From NCBI RefSeq assembly GCF_035046505.1, contig NC_089825.1, positions 1,074,001 through 1,138,000 of the forward strand: DNA of 64,000 bases. Reading direction: 5' to 3'. Each line of letters opens with the position of its first letter. Position 1 is the first letter of the stretch. Below, in pieces: positions 20,467 to 31,529 of the stretch. The stretch is from Tiliqua scincoides. Its lineage: Eukaryota; Chordata; Lepidosauria; Squamata; Scincidae. The notes below the pieces were generated by a model that was given only the letters and a program-made list of their open reading frames with translations, was not told the DNA's origin and made no database searches. The position numbers and the translations under genes are program-made.

Positions 20467-21039
20467 ACTCTACAAGTTTTCAAAATCATTAAATCAGAAT
20501 TTGGAGGAACAATACCATCATGTTTTATATCAGTCTATGCATAATTTTGTGCAGAATGCAGTGAAACAAACCACATTGAAATATCTGTGTTCTAACGAAA
20601 GGTACAACCAATAAACCAGTGGGGGCAGGGCAATGGTATATCACCATGCCCACCAGCTGGGGCATTGCCCTGCCCACTGCATGGGGTGATGCACAGGCCT
20701 CCTGCACCGGGTGATGCGAATCCTAGTGACGCCACTGGGGTGCTGATTCCAAAAATGGCATCAGTTTTCCCCTATCATTTCTAGTTTTGGAAATATGGCA
20801 TAGTCTTGTCAGTGAATGGTTCAAGGAGCTTCCTCATGAGGAAGCCTATGCTATGGCCATTTTTGGAATCAGCAACCCAAAGTCATAAAAAAACCACCAT
20901 AAATTTTGATAAAATGTTTTTCTGACCCTCAGTTTTGCAAGTCTTTGATATAGATTAAAGATCGTCCTGAACTATTTTTGATCGTGCTGAACTAATTGGC
21001 TGTCATGAGCCAATTTCAGGTAGGTCCCCATTCATTTCA

Positions 21040-21187
21040 ATATTTTATTTTTAATATATCTGTATTCAATAGTGTTGAATGCCTTTTTGTTATCCTCTCT
21101 GTACGTGTTAATCACGTGTTGTCTAGTTGTATCTTATTACCTATTTCTCCAATAAAAATGGTTTAAAAATAAATAAATAAAAGATTA
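21040..21187 (+). mobile_element. Possible LINE (L1-like) 3' tail
   Basis: An A/T-rich tail ending in CAATAAAAATGGTTTAAAAA and then AATAAATAAATAAA follows a T-rich 3'-UTR-like stretch. It has the form of a LINE 3' end with a polyadenylation signal. Family uncertain. Confidence 0.4.
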
Positions 21188-21654
21188 ACAAGTTGTGAGT
21201 TCCTGCACCTTTTTTCTTTTTTCTTTTTTTTACAAAAAAAAACACTGCTGGCACCAATTTGTCCCAAAGTGGCTGCTGGGCCTTACCCAGGGGCAAGTGG
21301 ACCACTGTGACCTGCAGCAGCCAAAATTCTCCCATGGGATACTGCATAGCCCATGCCAGTACTACTGCACCGCTATACATGAATTTAGTTTGGATTGGGC
21401 TCTGTATCTTACAGTTCGGGTTCATGTGTAATAATAGCCAAAAAAAAAAAAAGTGAGAGGAAATAAAGTCTCCCACTGCAGGGGAAGACCCCCCTAGGGA
21501 CAAATCAGTGTCTGTTCAGCAGAAATCCCCTAAGCACATTGAGAAGGGAGGCAATAAAATCCCTGAACCTGCCAAGAAGCCCCGGGAAGGACCTTTGTTT
21601 CCAAGTAAACATCCCAGGAGAATCTTGGCCATGGAGAAGGTGCTGCTGGGTAAT

Positions 21655-21755
21655 AAAGGGCACAAGCCTAACCAGGTCTACTCAGAAGAAAGTCCTATTG
21701 TGTTCAGTGGGACTTACTCCCAGGAAAGTGAGGTTAGGATTGCAGCCAAAGTGTG
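21655..21755. repeat. Palindromic GAGTAAG-type repeat
   Basis: AACCAGGTCTACTCAGAAGA and TTCAGTGGGACTTACTCCCA lead to AGGTTAGGATTGCAGCC. One clean copy of the family. Confidence 0.75.
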
Positions 21756-21955
21756 ATATGAAGAGCTATGGGGAATTTCTGTTTTAGCTTCAAGCAGCTA
21801 ATTGCGGAACAGGCTTCTAGGGTGGAAGCTCTCATGGTTGTTGCCAACTCTGTGGTTCGGCTGGTGTGAGACACCCTCACCTGGCCTGCCACAACCACAT
21901 GCTATGGAAGTTTGTCCCGCTAAGCAAGCAGCATGTGAGCAAACATGAGATTCAT

Positions 21956-22577
21956 TGAGGTAACACATTCCTCAGGTCTCCAGCTTGTTCCCGAATGAAC
22001 ACACACACGATTCTTTAGATTTTTGGAGAGGCAAACAAACAGGCGCCAGGAGAATTCAAAGAACTTCTTAGGTTTACTCGTTTGCAAACGGGGACCCCCC
22101 ACAAACACACACACGTGGAGAGACCCCGGAGGATTACAATGATCCAGGTTTTATAGGGTAGTGTAGGTAGGGGAGGGGGGACAAAAGAGCACACAAAGAG
22201 AGCAAAACACATCCATGGCAAGCATGGGAATAACAGACCAACAGGCCCACAAACATTTGGCATTGTTATCAGATTAACATCTTGATCCTCAGGATGGCAA
22301 TTCGATTGGCAATTTGTTTACAGAGATATCCATTACAAAGGATCTGGTACTCTATGCATCCCTTTTATTTGTTTATGGCTCTTATTTATGACTTTCTGTT
22401 TACCCTTGTGAATCTATACCACAGTTAGCCTGTTCTCTAAGAGGAATTTTAGATGCTGGCTTTTGGTCAGAGAAGAGCCTTGTGGGTATTTCATATTGTG
22501 AACTGGGCATCTTGGGATATTTCTATATTGTGAGCTGGGCATATTGATATCAAGCTGAAGGAATACTGTGGGTGACA
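21956..22577 (-). mobile_element. Probable solo LTR of an endogenous retrovirus
   Basis: On the minus strand it begins TGTCACCCACAG. A TATA box (CTATAAAACCTGG, about 22150) is followed about 60-200 bp later by R/U5-like sequence (CTCTCCAAAAATC, TTCATTCGGGAAC), and it ends near ...GTGTTACCTCA. The order and about 620-bp size fit a gammaretrovirus-like LTR. I could not confirm a target duplication, so the ends are approximate. Confidence 0.5.
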
Positions 22578-23039
22578 GGATATAATTGCCTTTTTCAGCA
22601 AAGGCAGAATTTCACCAAGAGCAAACCTCTAAAGTGACTTAGGAGGAAACATCTGAGGAATTTGAAAGGAATCCAAAGGGAGGTGAGGAAAATTTTGCTG
22701 TAGGAAGAGGAGAGCAGTCTGCATGCCTCTAGCTGGACAGCAGATCCAAAATACACCTTTGCCTTCTGCCTCTTGTCTACATTTCGTGTTCTGTTGGGAG
22801 TCGAAACTCTCCATGCAGTTGGCAATGCAAATATGCCCTGGAGCCAGAATTGCCACCAAATCTCAATTTAAGCAGCATTGCAAGGTGACTTTGGACATTC
22901 CTGCTTGGAATAAATATTGGAGGAGTTTCAAGGGAAGCAGCGTTTTTCAGTAACACCTACTGACATCTCTCAGCGGTGAGGGGGAACGTCTTCTGACCCA
23001 AAAAGGTGAATTGTCCTGTGGAATTGATTGGATCCTCAG

Positions 23040-23110
23040 AGCCTGAGATAAGAATATTCATTAATAGTGTATTAATAATTATATTAATTATATTAATAAT
23101 TATATTAATT
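23040..23110. repeat. A/T-rich tandem repeat (ATTAATAATT type)
   Basis: Repeated TATTAATAATTATATTAATT units form a low-complexity and self-complementary stretch. Confidence 0.8.
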
Positions 23111-23439
23111 CAGCATGAGGTCTGGTCTAGAGGGTAGAGCCTCCATTAGGCCAAAGATAAACATCAGAAGGTCACTAGTTTGAGGACACCAGCAGCTCCC
23201 TGAATGGCTGAGAATGGCGAGACCTTGAAGCAGCTGACAAGCCCAGCTGAGTGATTCCACCTGCTCTTGGTGTGAGCAAGAAGTGTCTTGGCTGCCCTCC
23301 ATGTGAGAGATGGAGCTGCTTGCCAGCCAGTGGGAGAACTGGAGGCCAGAAGTGAGACCAGACCAGGAAGATCCATTCCGAAATGTTGTTGGTTCTTGAA
23401 AGAGAGAACTTCTATAATTGTAAAAATCCCCTTGAGGGA

Positions 23440-23515
23440 TTTAGATAAATCAGAGGAGTAATCTGATGACCGGAAAGGTGGTATATAAATACCAAGTTAT
23501 TATTGTTATTATTAT
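23440..23515 (+). mobile_element. L2/MIR-type 3' tail
   Basis: GGAAAGGTGGTATATAAATA followed by an (ATT)n-like tail is the usual terminal signature of L2-related LINEs and their SINEs. The body upstream is not recognisable. Confidence 0.5.
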
Positions 23516-24002
23516 TAATCAGTGCGCAACATCCCATCAATCTGTTATGAAACTCCATGTCATAAAGGAAGATGAAAACAGGTGGAGAATTTATAGGTAT
23601 GGAGATGGCGGATGACGCAAAGCCTTGATTCAAGTGCCATTTGTGTTCATTGGATCTCTGGCTACAGCTGACATATTCAGAAATAGCCTGGAAGAGACCA
23701 GCAGCAACTTCACAATTCCAAAAGCATTCTTCAACACTCTGTTCCTGGACAGATGCAAGTCGTGGCCTTGGTGGTCTGCTGTTCATTTTGGTCCCAACTT
23801 TCATATGTATAACTAACTGCACATTGCACACGCACATGCACTCCTTTTTAAAAACAGCAGCTGCAGTGAAACTACAATTGGACAGGAGGGGGTTTTACTG
23901 GGGTACTGGGGCTTGCAGGCTACTATTTGCTGTGGGAAAAAGGTCCTATTAGTGTCTGCCAACTGGAAGTTTCTTTCTATCAGGCAAACAGTAGCCATGG
24001 CT

Positions 24003-24004
<2 letters not shown>

Positions 24005-24069
<65 letters not shown>
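24005..24069. repeat. Microsatellite (CT)n
   Basis: About 32 uninterrupted CT units. Any open frame through it (alternating Ser-Leu or Arg-Glu) is an artefact. Confidence 0.97.
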
Positions 24070-24073
<4 letters not shown>

Positions 24074-24664
24074 CCACATCAGGAATGTGGTGGAGCAAAG
24101 CACCCCACATTCCCTAACCATGATCCTGATCCACAGGGGGCTGATCTGACTATTTTTAAAACAGTCAATTCCATCAGTGCGCATGTCATACTCAACATAA
24201 TGTTTAGTGTGACCCTAGGCAGGTTTACTCACTGGCAAGATATGATACTGCAGGCTGGAGCATTTGTGCAGTAAGATTCCAGTCTTCTTTTTGATGCATG
24301 AAGCGGCAAAAGCGCAAACATACAGCACAAGAATGTCACAAAAGGGAATATGGTCAGTGGTCTTTTGCAAGTCCATTGCTGAGGGTCGTATTCAGCTGGT
24401 TCACAGAAGCCCTTGAAGTCCAAGGCTATGGAGTCAGAAAAACAAGGAAACATCACAACAGGCCATGTGCTTCACTCTCTCACATTCTTTCTATTCAAAT
24501 CCTCCACCTGCTTTATCTATAGCTTCCATCTTCTGTAATTTAGTAAGCATGTGCTTAATCTTTGAGAGGACTATTTAAAGTTGACGTTAATAATAATAAT
24601 TATAAGTGAAGCTACACGCACAAATTCATGGGGTGTGTGTGTGTCGTACTCTCATTTCTCACAT

Positions 24665-24950
24665 GAATGACTCTGGGTGCAATCTAGGTCCTTGAATGGG
24701 CTGGCACAAGTCCCTTGTGCCAGCCCAATGGTGTAGCAAAACTGCCACAACCACTTTTGTGCCACCGTTCAAGCAGGAAGGTAGGTGGTGGGCAGGCCCG
24801 TGGGGGGTGGGGCCAGGATCTGGCACTTGTTCCAACCCCAGTCCTGAGCAGCCTGGAGCAACTCCAGGCTGTTCAGATTTGCGCCACCTCTTGTGGTGGT
24901 GCAGATCTCAGTAACCCCACTGGGGCTGCTGCGGCATTACCTTGAAGACC
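24665..24950. repeat. GC-rich palindromic MITE-like repeat
   Basis: Contains the self-complementary core GCTGGCACAAGTCCCTTGTG also found at 40497-40520, a G-rich middle, and GTGGTGGTGCAGATCTCAGT toward the end. Same broad family as 31230-31525. No coding signal. Confidence 0.55.
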
Positions 24951-25019
24951 ACCACTGTTGATTTGTGTTGATTGTCAAAAGCTGGGGAGGGGTGTCATGA
25001 AGGACTAATAAGAATGTAC

Positions 25020-26045
25020 TTCCCCATCCAGTCCCTGGCATCTGTCAAGGCAACCAAGGCCATCTCAGTTCCAAACCCCTGCCTAAAGCCAGATTGAAAT
25101 GGATCAGATAATCAGTTTCCCCTAGGACTCTCTGGAGCTGGGATGTCACTGTGAGAGAGAACCCCCAGAATTTAAAGTGTGTGAGCCCATTCAGACGCCT
25201 GTTTGGGCCTTGCTGTGAGCATAAGCAGAGTGCTTTGGCCAAAGTTAGGCCCTATACTTAGCTGCTTGGGTCAAAAAGACATTTTAAAAGAAGCCCCTTG
25301 AATGCCCTTTTGTGTCTGTGTTAAAAAAAAAGCAAGTCGTGTTGCAGCCTGCACCCCAAAAACAGGAAACAGCTAGCTAACTGCAACAGACAGGTGGTTA
25401 GAAGAGAAAAGAGACTTTTTCCAGCGTGCTTTTAGCCATTACAAGGAGGGGAAGAAGGGGTTTTTTACAGTAAGAAAGATTTTATATGTTTCTAAAATGC
25501 CATATTTAGCAAGAGCATGCTGGACAGGAATTGAGTAAGGGGCTGTGTAGGCAGAGACAAGCCTCACGTGATATGCTGTTTGCCAATCAAGAATGTATCC
25601 AAGGCCCTGCAATTTACATTCTGCCAGTCAGAAGTCTAGCCAATGCTTTGCAATAAAAGTTTGTTTTGTATATCAACTCAGAGCCCCAAGAAATTCGGGG
25701 TCACAGACTTTTGGAAGCTATTCCTCTGTGACCAGCAGCCGGCTGAAAGGAATAAAGCTTGTTTTCCTTGAAAACCTCCTGGTGTCCATTTTCATCCTTG
25801 CCTGTAACCTGCAACATCACCACCTGATCAATCACCTTGCCCAATAATGGGACATTTGAAACTGGCCGGAAATTATCCAATATGGTGGAGTCCAGGTAAC
25901 GTTTCTTCAGAAGGGGGTTTTCTATCCGTTCAGTGCCATGCTGGGCGAGGATCAAGCAGGCTGGCAGACAGTCTCATATTCCAAAGAATCCTGTTCACAT
26001 CCTCTGGATCTACAGGCTGTAAAGAAACCCAAAAGATATGATTGA
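25020..26045 (-). mobile_element. L2 LINE fragment split by a solo LTR
   Basis: The parts 25020-25149 and 25817-26045 align with the L2 reverse transcriptase region at about 57580-58020 (for example CAAGGCAACCAAGGCCATCT; CAATCACCTTGCCCAATAAT). The reading frame is broken. The gap is exactly a 667-bp LTR. Confidence 0.85.
25150..25816 (+). mobile_element. Solo LTR of an endogenous retrovirus, 667 bp
   Basis: Starts TGTGAGAGAG and ends TGCAACA (TGT...ACA ends). It is flanked by the 4-bp duplication TCAC (25146-25149, 25817-25820), a length typical of gamma/ERV1-type integrases. AATAAA hexamers are at 25652-25657 and 25751-25756, with a T/C-rich U5-like end. It inserted in a recognisable L2 sequence, which confirms both boundaries. 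No internal viral genes remain. Confidence 0.85.
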
Positions 26046-26332
26046 CAGGTACCCAAGGGACATCATTAGATACTCCCAAATTGTCCCAGCTATGAGTGAC
26101 TTTACCTGCAAATTGCTTTGCAAACTCACTCTGTGAGCCAAGAGCAGAGCACTTTAAAATGCCTGGATATTCTGTTGCAGTTCTTCAGGTGACAATTCAA
26201 CAAAACAGCTTCAAATGGAGATTAGACAGAGAAAGAGAATGACCTGAATTAGTTTAGAATGAGACTCAGCACCATTCCAGTAGGCCTTAATAAGGACAAT
26301 GGATTTTTATGCTATTACAGTTAATTAACATT

Positions 26333-28398
26333 TGTTGTTGGCAACCTTCAGTCTCGGAAGACTATGGTATCGCGCTCTGAAAGGTGGTTTTGGAACAGCG
26401 TCTAGCGTGGCTGAAAAGGCCAATTCGGGAGTGACAATCCCTTCCACACCGGGAGCAAGTGCAGTCTGTCCCTTGTCTGTCTCCCTGGCTATGAACCTTC
26501 CTTCTTTGCCTCTTTGCCTCAGTCTGTTGGCAAAGTGTCTCTTCAAACTGGGAAAGGCCATGCTGCACAGCCTACCTCCAAGCGGGCCGCTCAGAGGCCA
26601 GGGTTTCCCACTTGTTGAGGTCCACTCCTAAGGCCTTCAGATCCCTCTTGCAGATGTCCTTCTATCGCAGCTGTGGTCTACCTATAGGGGCTTTCCTTGC
26701 ACGAGTTCTCCATAGAGGAGATCCTTTGGGATCCGGCCATCATCCATTCTCACAACATGACCGAGCCATCGCAGGCATCTCTGTTTCAGCAGTGAATACA
26801 TGCTAGGGATTCCAGCACGTTCCAGGACTGTGTTGTTTGGAACTTTGTCCTGCCAGGTGATGCCAAGGATGCATCGGAGGCAGCGCATGTGGAAAGCATT
26901 CAGTTTCCTCTCCTGTTGTGAGCGGAGAGTCCATGACTCGCTGCAGTACAGAAGTGTACTCAGGACACAAGCTCTGTAGACCTGGATCTTGGTATGTTCC
27001 GTCAGCTTCTTGTTGGACCAGACTCTCTTTGTGAGTCTGGAAAATGTGGTAGCTGCTTTACCGATGCGCTTGTTTAGCTCGGTATCGAGAGAGTGTCGGA
27101 GATAGTTGAGCCAAGGTACAGCCAAGGTACACAAAGTCATGGACAACCTCCAGTTCATGCACAGAGATTGTAATGCAGGGAGGTGAGTCCACATCCTGAA
27201 CCATGACCTGTGTTTTCTTAAAGCTGATCGTCAGTCCAAAATCTTGGCAGGCCTTGCTAAAACGATCCATGAGCTGCTGGAGATCTTTGGCAGAGTGGGT
27301 AGTGACAGCTGCATCGTCGGCAAAGAGGAAGTCACGCAGACATGTCAGCTGGACTTTGGACTTTGCTTTCAGTCTGGAGAGGTTGAAGAGCTTTCCATCT
27401 GATCTGGTCTGGAGATAGATGCCTTCTATTGCAGTTCCAAAGGCCTGCTTCAGCAGGACAGCGAAGAAACTCCCAAACAAGGTTGGCGCAAGAACACAGC
27501 CCTGCTTCACTCCGCTTCGGATGGCAAAAGGGTCTGATGTGGAGCCATCGAAGACAACAGTGCCCTTCATGTCCTTGTGGAAAGATCTGATGATGCTGAG
27601 GAGCCTTGGTGGACATCAGATCTTGGGGAGAATCTTGAAGAGGCCGTCTCTGCTGACCAGGTCGAAAGCCTTTGTGAGATCTATGAAGGCTATAAAGAGT
27701 GGCTGTCGTTGTTCCCTGCATTTCTCCTGCAGTTGTCTAAGGGAGAATACCATATCAGTGGTGGACCTGTTGGCTCGGAATCCGCACTGCGATTCTGGAT
27801 AGACGCTCTCTGCAAGTACCTGGAGCCTCTTTAGTGCAACTCGGGCAAGCAGCTTTCCTACAACGCTAAGGAGAGAGATGCCACGGTAGTTGTTGCAGTC
27901 ACCCCTGTCACCTTTGTTCTTGTACAGCGTGATGATGTTTGCATCCCTCATGTCTTGAGGTACTCCACCTTCTCTCCAGCAGAGACAGAGGATTTCATGC
28001 AGCTCAGTGACGATGATCTCTTTGCAGTATTTTAGGACTTCAGCAGGGATGCTGTCTTTTCCAGGTGCCTTGCCAAAGGCAAGGGAGTCCAGGGCCACGT
28101 GAAGTTCTTCTAGGGTTGGTTCACTGTCAAGCTCTTCCAGCACAGGCAGGCACTCAATGTTGTTCAGTGCTTCTTCGGTGACTACATTTTCTCTGGAACA
28201 TAGCTCAGAGTAGTGCTGCACCCAGCGTTCCATCTGCTGCGCCCAATCCTGGATGACCTCGCCTGTGGCAGACTTCAGAGGGGCAATTTTCCTCTGTGTT
28301 GGACCTAGGGCCTGCTTGATACCATCATACATCCCCTTGATGTTGCCCGTGTCAGCTGCTATCTGTATCTCGGAACCATAGTAATCTTGGAATCATAG
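26333..28398 (-). mobile_element. 2.07-kb non-LTR LINE, 5'-truncated
   Basis: Flanked by the perfect 11-bp duplication TAATTAACATT (26322-26332, 28399-28409). The minus-strand 3' end is the same GGTTGCCAACAACA tail as the insertions at 8860 and 10181. It keeps the whole reverse transcriptase and C-terminal region. No endonuclease is present. Clade not resolved; RTE- or Vingi-like are candidates. Confidence 0.88.
26362..28332 (-). pseudogene. LINE reverse transcriptase, frameshifted
   Basis: Four overlapping frames cover one protein. 27616-28332 (238 residues) has LAFGKAPGKDSIPAEVLK, NYRGISLLSVVGKL and FIDLTKAFD. 27058-27570 (170 residues) has SGVKQGCVLAPTLF and the catalytic FLFADDAAV. 26682-27194 covers the thumb region with LRWLGHVVRMDDG. 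26362-26568 holds the CSRCGRDCHSRIGLFSH zinc-finger-like end. The palm aspartates are intact, but at least three frameshifts prevent a full product. Confidence 0.85.
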
Positions 28399-28409
28399 TA
28401 ATTAACATT

Positions 28410-28840
28410 ACTATGAGATGATTGTTATCATTTGTGAATTATCACCATGCTTATCTTGCATTTGAAGCAGGTCACAAGCCTAAAGGTGCAATCCTGAACT
28501 GTAGACAGGCAAGATCAGACAGGGACTTGTGCTGGTCTTGTAGGCAGGGGCTTGTGCCGGCCCAACATTGTCGGGAAAGTGCCATAAAGCAAAACATACA
28601 CCTGTAGTGGTCCCTTTTACGTGTACATGGGGTAACTCTGTCCTTCCTCAAACCAGTCTGCTTTCACTACCCTGAACTGTGGGCTCACAGATACCTTCCC
28701 TAAGACTCTTTTTCCTTCCACTCTTCACATGGCATAATTTGCAACGCGCTTGTTCAACATGGTTTGGAGAAGCTGAAACCTAATTCTTTGATCAATTCTG
28801 TTTGCCTCTCTTAGGACAGAAATCACTAAAGACCACAATA
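28410..28840. other. Short single-copy-like spacer
   Basis: Contains a partial GC-rich MITE (28480-28620, CAATCCTGAACTGTAGACAG... GTGCCGGCCCAAC). Nothing else is recognisable. Confidence 0.4.
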
Positions 28841-28844
28841 ACAA

Positions 28845-29075
28845 AATAAGCTTTGCTGAGGAAGGATCAGCCTGGCTTCTGCAAGGGTAAGTCTTGCCTC
28901 ATGAACCTTTGAGAATTAACTGGAAAGGTCAACAGGCATGTGGATGCGGGAGAACCTGTGGACATTACATATCTGGACTTTCAGAAGGCGTTCGACATGG
29001 TCCCTCACCGAAGGCTGCTGAGGAAACTCCACAGCCTGGGAATCAGAGGGCAGCTCCTCTCATGGATCCTTTGGA
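28845..29075 (+). mobile_element. CR1 LINE fragment
   Basis: Reads the same reverse transcriptase segment as 2500-2710: GGTCAACAGGCATGTGGATG, TATCTGGACTTTCAGAAGGC, then CCTCACCGAAGGCTGCTGAG. It encodes [20 protein letters not shown], with a small deletion near 28905. Confidence 0.88.
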
Positions 29076-29079
29076 AAAA

Positions 29080-29860
29080 GTGGCTTCTCTACTTCATTTT
29101 CCCGAGTTTCATTTCTGAGAAACAGTCTTAGGTTACAAGCTACTCAGAATGGGGATGACTCAACCCAGTTCCAGTGAGTTTCCAAGACATGTCACAGCAA
29201 GCCAGGAGAGCAGGAGAAAAAGAAAGACCACAAGGATCTAAACGAAAAGGTTTTCCCCCTTTCTCCCACAGAATCCTACGAGATCCCAGGTGGGGTAACT
29301 CACAGCCCCATTCTATTCATTCCCCCACCAAAGCTGGTGCAGGGCGGCCAGACTGAGAAGCTTGGGAGAGGTAAGGAAAAATATTTTCCCTTACGGCTCT
29401 GTAAGCCCTTCTGTCACCAATGAGTCTCCTTGGACCTTTGTCAGCCCTTAAGCTCCCTGGTCTCCACTCCTTTCTCCCCACCCTGTTCCACTCACCCCAC
29501 CAGCTCACCAGCAATCCTTTGCAGAGCCGGGTGCTGGAGCGGGACTCCTCCGCTGCAGCCATTACACATGGCGAATGCAAAACGGTGGCCGGCAGCCCCC
29601 TCTTCGCAACACCGTAAGGCCTCTGTGATGCTGTAACTAGCATTCCATTAGATGGTTAGATAGTGTCACTAGGCAATGAACATGAAATGGGACACCCTCT
29701 GAAAGTTAGTCCTAGATAGGAGGGCCTGGCGTGCTGTGGTCCATGGGGTCAAGCAGTATCGAACACAACTTAACAACAACAACAACTAGCATTATGACAT
29801 CACAACAGGCCTGCTAGGATTGGGCCATCCTCCATTGCCAGCTGAGGGCCCCTGTTGCAA
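29080..29860. other. Non-coding spacer
   Basis: Short frames (for example near 29317-29643 and 29420-29617) overlap each other on opposite strands and show no motif. A short (AAC)n run lies at 29770-29788. No repeat family is recognised. Confidence 0.4.
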
Positions 29861-29865
29861 CCTAA

Positions 29866-30275
29866 GAACATAAGAACATAAGAACAGCCCCACTGGATCA
29901 GGCCATAGGCCCATCTAGTCCAGCTTCCTGTATCTCACAGCGGCCCACCAAATGCCCCAGGGAGCACACAAGACAGCAAGAGACCTGCATCCTGGTGCCC
30001 TCCCTTGCATGTGGCATTCTGACATAGCCCATTTCTAAAATCAGGAGGTTGCGCATACACATCATGGCTTGTAACCCATAATGGATTTTTCCTCCAGAAA
30101 CTTGTCCAAGCCCCTTTTAAAGGCGTCCAGGCCAGACGCCATCACCACATCCTGTGGCAAGGAGTTCCACAGACCAACCACACACTGAGTAAAGAAATAT
30201 TTTCTTTTGTCTGTTCTAACTCTCCCAATACTCAATTTTAATGGATGTCCCCTGGTTCTGGTGTTATGTGAGAGA
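29866..30275 (-). mobile_element. CR1 LINE 3' end
   Basis: On the minus strand this runs from the ORF2 C-terminus (SHNTRTRGHPLKLSIGRVRT...KYFFTQCVVGLWNSLPQDVV) through the 3' UTR to the terminal TTCTTATGTTCTTATGTTCT repeats at 29866-29885. It is a normal single CR1 end without the linker found in the tandem arrays, and so a good reference for how those arrays differ. Confidence 0.9.
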
Positions 30276-30819
30276 ACCTCCATGGGGTTCTGCTTTTGTT
30301 TTCCCAACCAGTTAAAGGTGCAGTGACTAGTTGGATGTCTGCCAGCTTGTGCCTGGATTGAGTTTAATCAGGGGGTTGGTGAGGACCTTTGCAGGTGTAA
30401 AGCTTTTCCTTTGTTTTCAAAAGTTGGTTTTTTCCCAAACTCAGGTGTCCAGTGAGGTGGCCAAGGTTACCAAGGAAGACACCACATACTGTATGCTATT
30501 CCAGAAGGGTTTGGGGATGGAAGGTTTCATCTGTATTTTGGAGGCATGAAAACTCCATTTGGATTTAAGGAGTAAACAAGTCCCTGTTCAAATTCGGAAC
30601 CTTGAACACCATAGATCAGTGGTTCTCAAAAGATTGTTTAAGGACAGGGGATGATTACATGGTTCAGTCAAAAGTATGGCCTTCTTGGCCCTGTGGTTCT
30701 GTCGTCACTTGCCATCAATCCTGCAACTAGACAAATGACTGGTCTGGCCCTTGTCGTCAATGCTCAGATGTGTGTTTTTTGCACACCTTGAATTAACAGG
30801 AAATAAACAGAGCTATTGA

Positions 30820-31215
30820 ACATGAACCAGGAGCATCCCGGAAACTAGTCAGCTTGATGTCAATACCTAGAAAGATGTGGAACAAATTATTAAGTGGCGT
30901 GACTTGGAGCATTTCAAAAATAATGGGGTCATTTCTAGGAGCTGGCAAGGCTTATCAATAACAAGTTGTACCAGACTAAGCTCCTTTTCGATAGAGTGAG
31001 TAGATGATGGGAGTCCTGTGGACATAGTCCAGTCTCTAGGAAACTACAGATCGATATGCCTGATATCATTATCTAGAAAGATCCTGGAGCAAAGTATTAA
31101 GTGGCATACCTTTGAGCATTTAGAAAACAATGGGGTGATTTCTAGGATAACTAGTTGCACCAGACTAGTCATCTCCTTTTTGACAGAGTGACTAGTCTAG
31201 TAGGTGTCGGGAATT
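30820..31215 (+). repeat. Old CR1 fragment present as two tandem copies
   Basis: Two related stretches of about 190 bp (about 30830-31020 and 31030-31215) share GGAAACTA, CTAGAAAGAT, GAGCATTT, AATGGGGT, ATTTCTAGGA, ACCAGACTA and CTCCTTTT in the same order. They match the CR1 reverse transcriptase region around the RPVSLxSIPGK motif, with many mutations. Confidence 0.6.
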
Positions 31216-31229
31216 CTGGGGACATATCC

Positions 31230-31525
31230 TAGATTGCATGTGCGGAGTAGGCGGGAGTGGGAGGTGGGAACAGGATCCGGCAGTTATGACGGATCCTAGC
31301 CCCATTCCCGGACAGCATGGAGTGGCTCCTGACTGCTGTGCCACCTCTTCAGGTGGTGCAGATCCAAGTAGATCCATTGGGGACACTGCGGCTGTCCCTG
31401 GGGCAAAGGGAATTTTTTTCCCCTCGCCATAGGCCAAGCCTCAGCCAGCCCCAAACTTGCGCTGGATACGGCGCAGGCCTCCTGGCCTGCCTGTTCTAGC
31501 GCAAGTTCGGATTGCACAGTCTGTG
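31230..31525. repeat. GC-rich MITE-like repeat
   Basis: Same type as 16920-17300 on the opposite strand: GGATCCTAGCCCCATTCCCG, GTGGTGCAGATCCA, TAGATCCATTGGGG and CGCTGGATACGGCGCAGGCC. It ends GCGCAAGTTCGGATTGCAC. Confidence 0.55.
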
Positions 31526-31529
31526 AGCG

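Larger units (their letters stand above)
18751..21247. mobile_element. 2.5-kb hAT-like element with nested insertions
   Basis: The left end CAGGGCTTTTTTTG with GTTCCTGCACC further in pairs with the right end, where GTTCCTGCACC and a T-run precede ...AAAAACACTG. Flanks GTGGCACC (18743-18750) and CTGGCACC (21248-21255) are an 8-bp duplication with one mismatch. Most of 18800-20740 is shared with 44320-45745. The inside holds a cluster of GAGTAAG palindromes and another hAT end at about 20393. No transposase is seen. Confidence 0.7.

Noticed and set aside
23813-24184. Frame with long Arg-Glu repeats
   Set aside because: It is the translation of the (CT)n microsatellite at 24005-24069.
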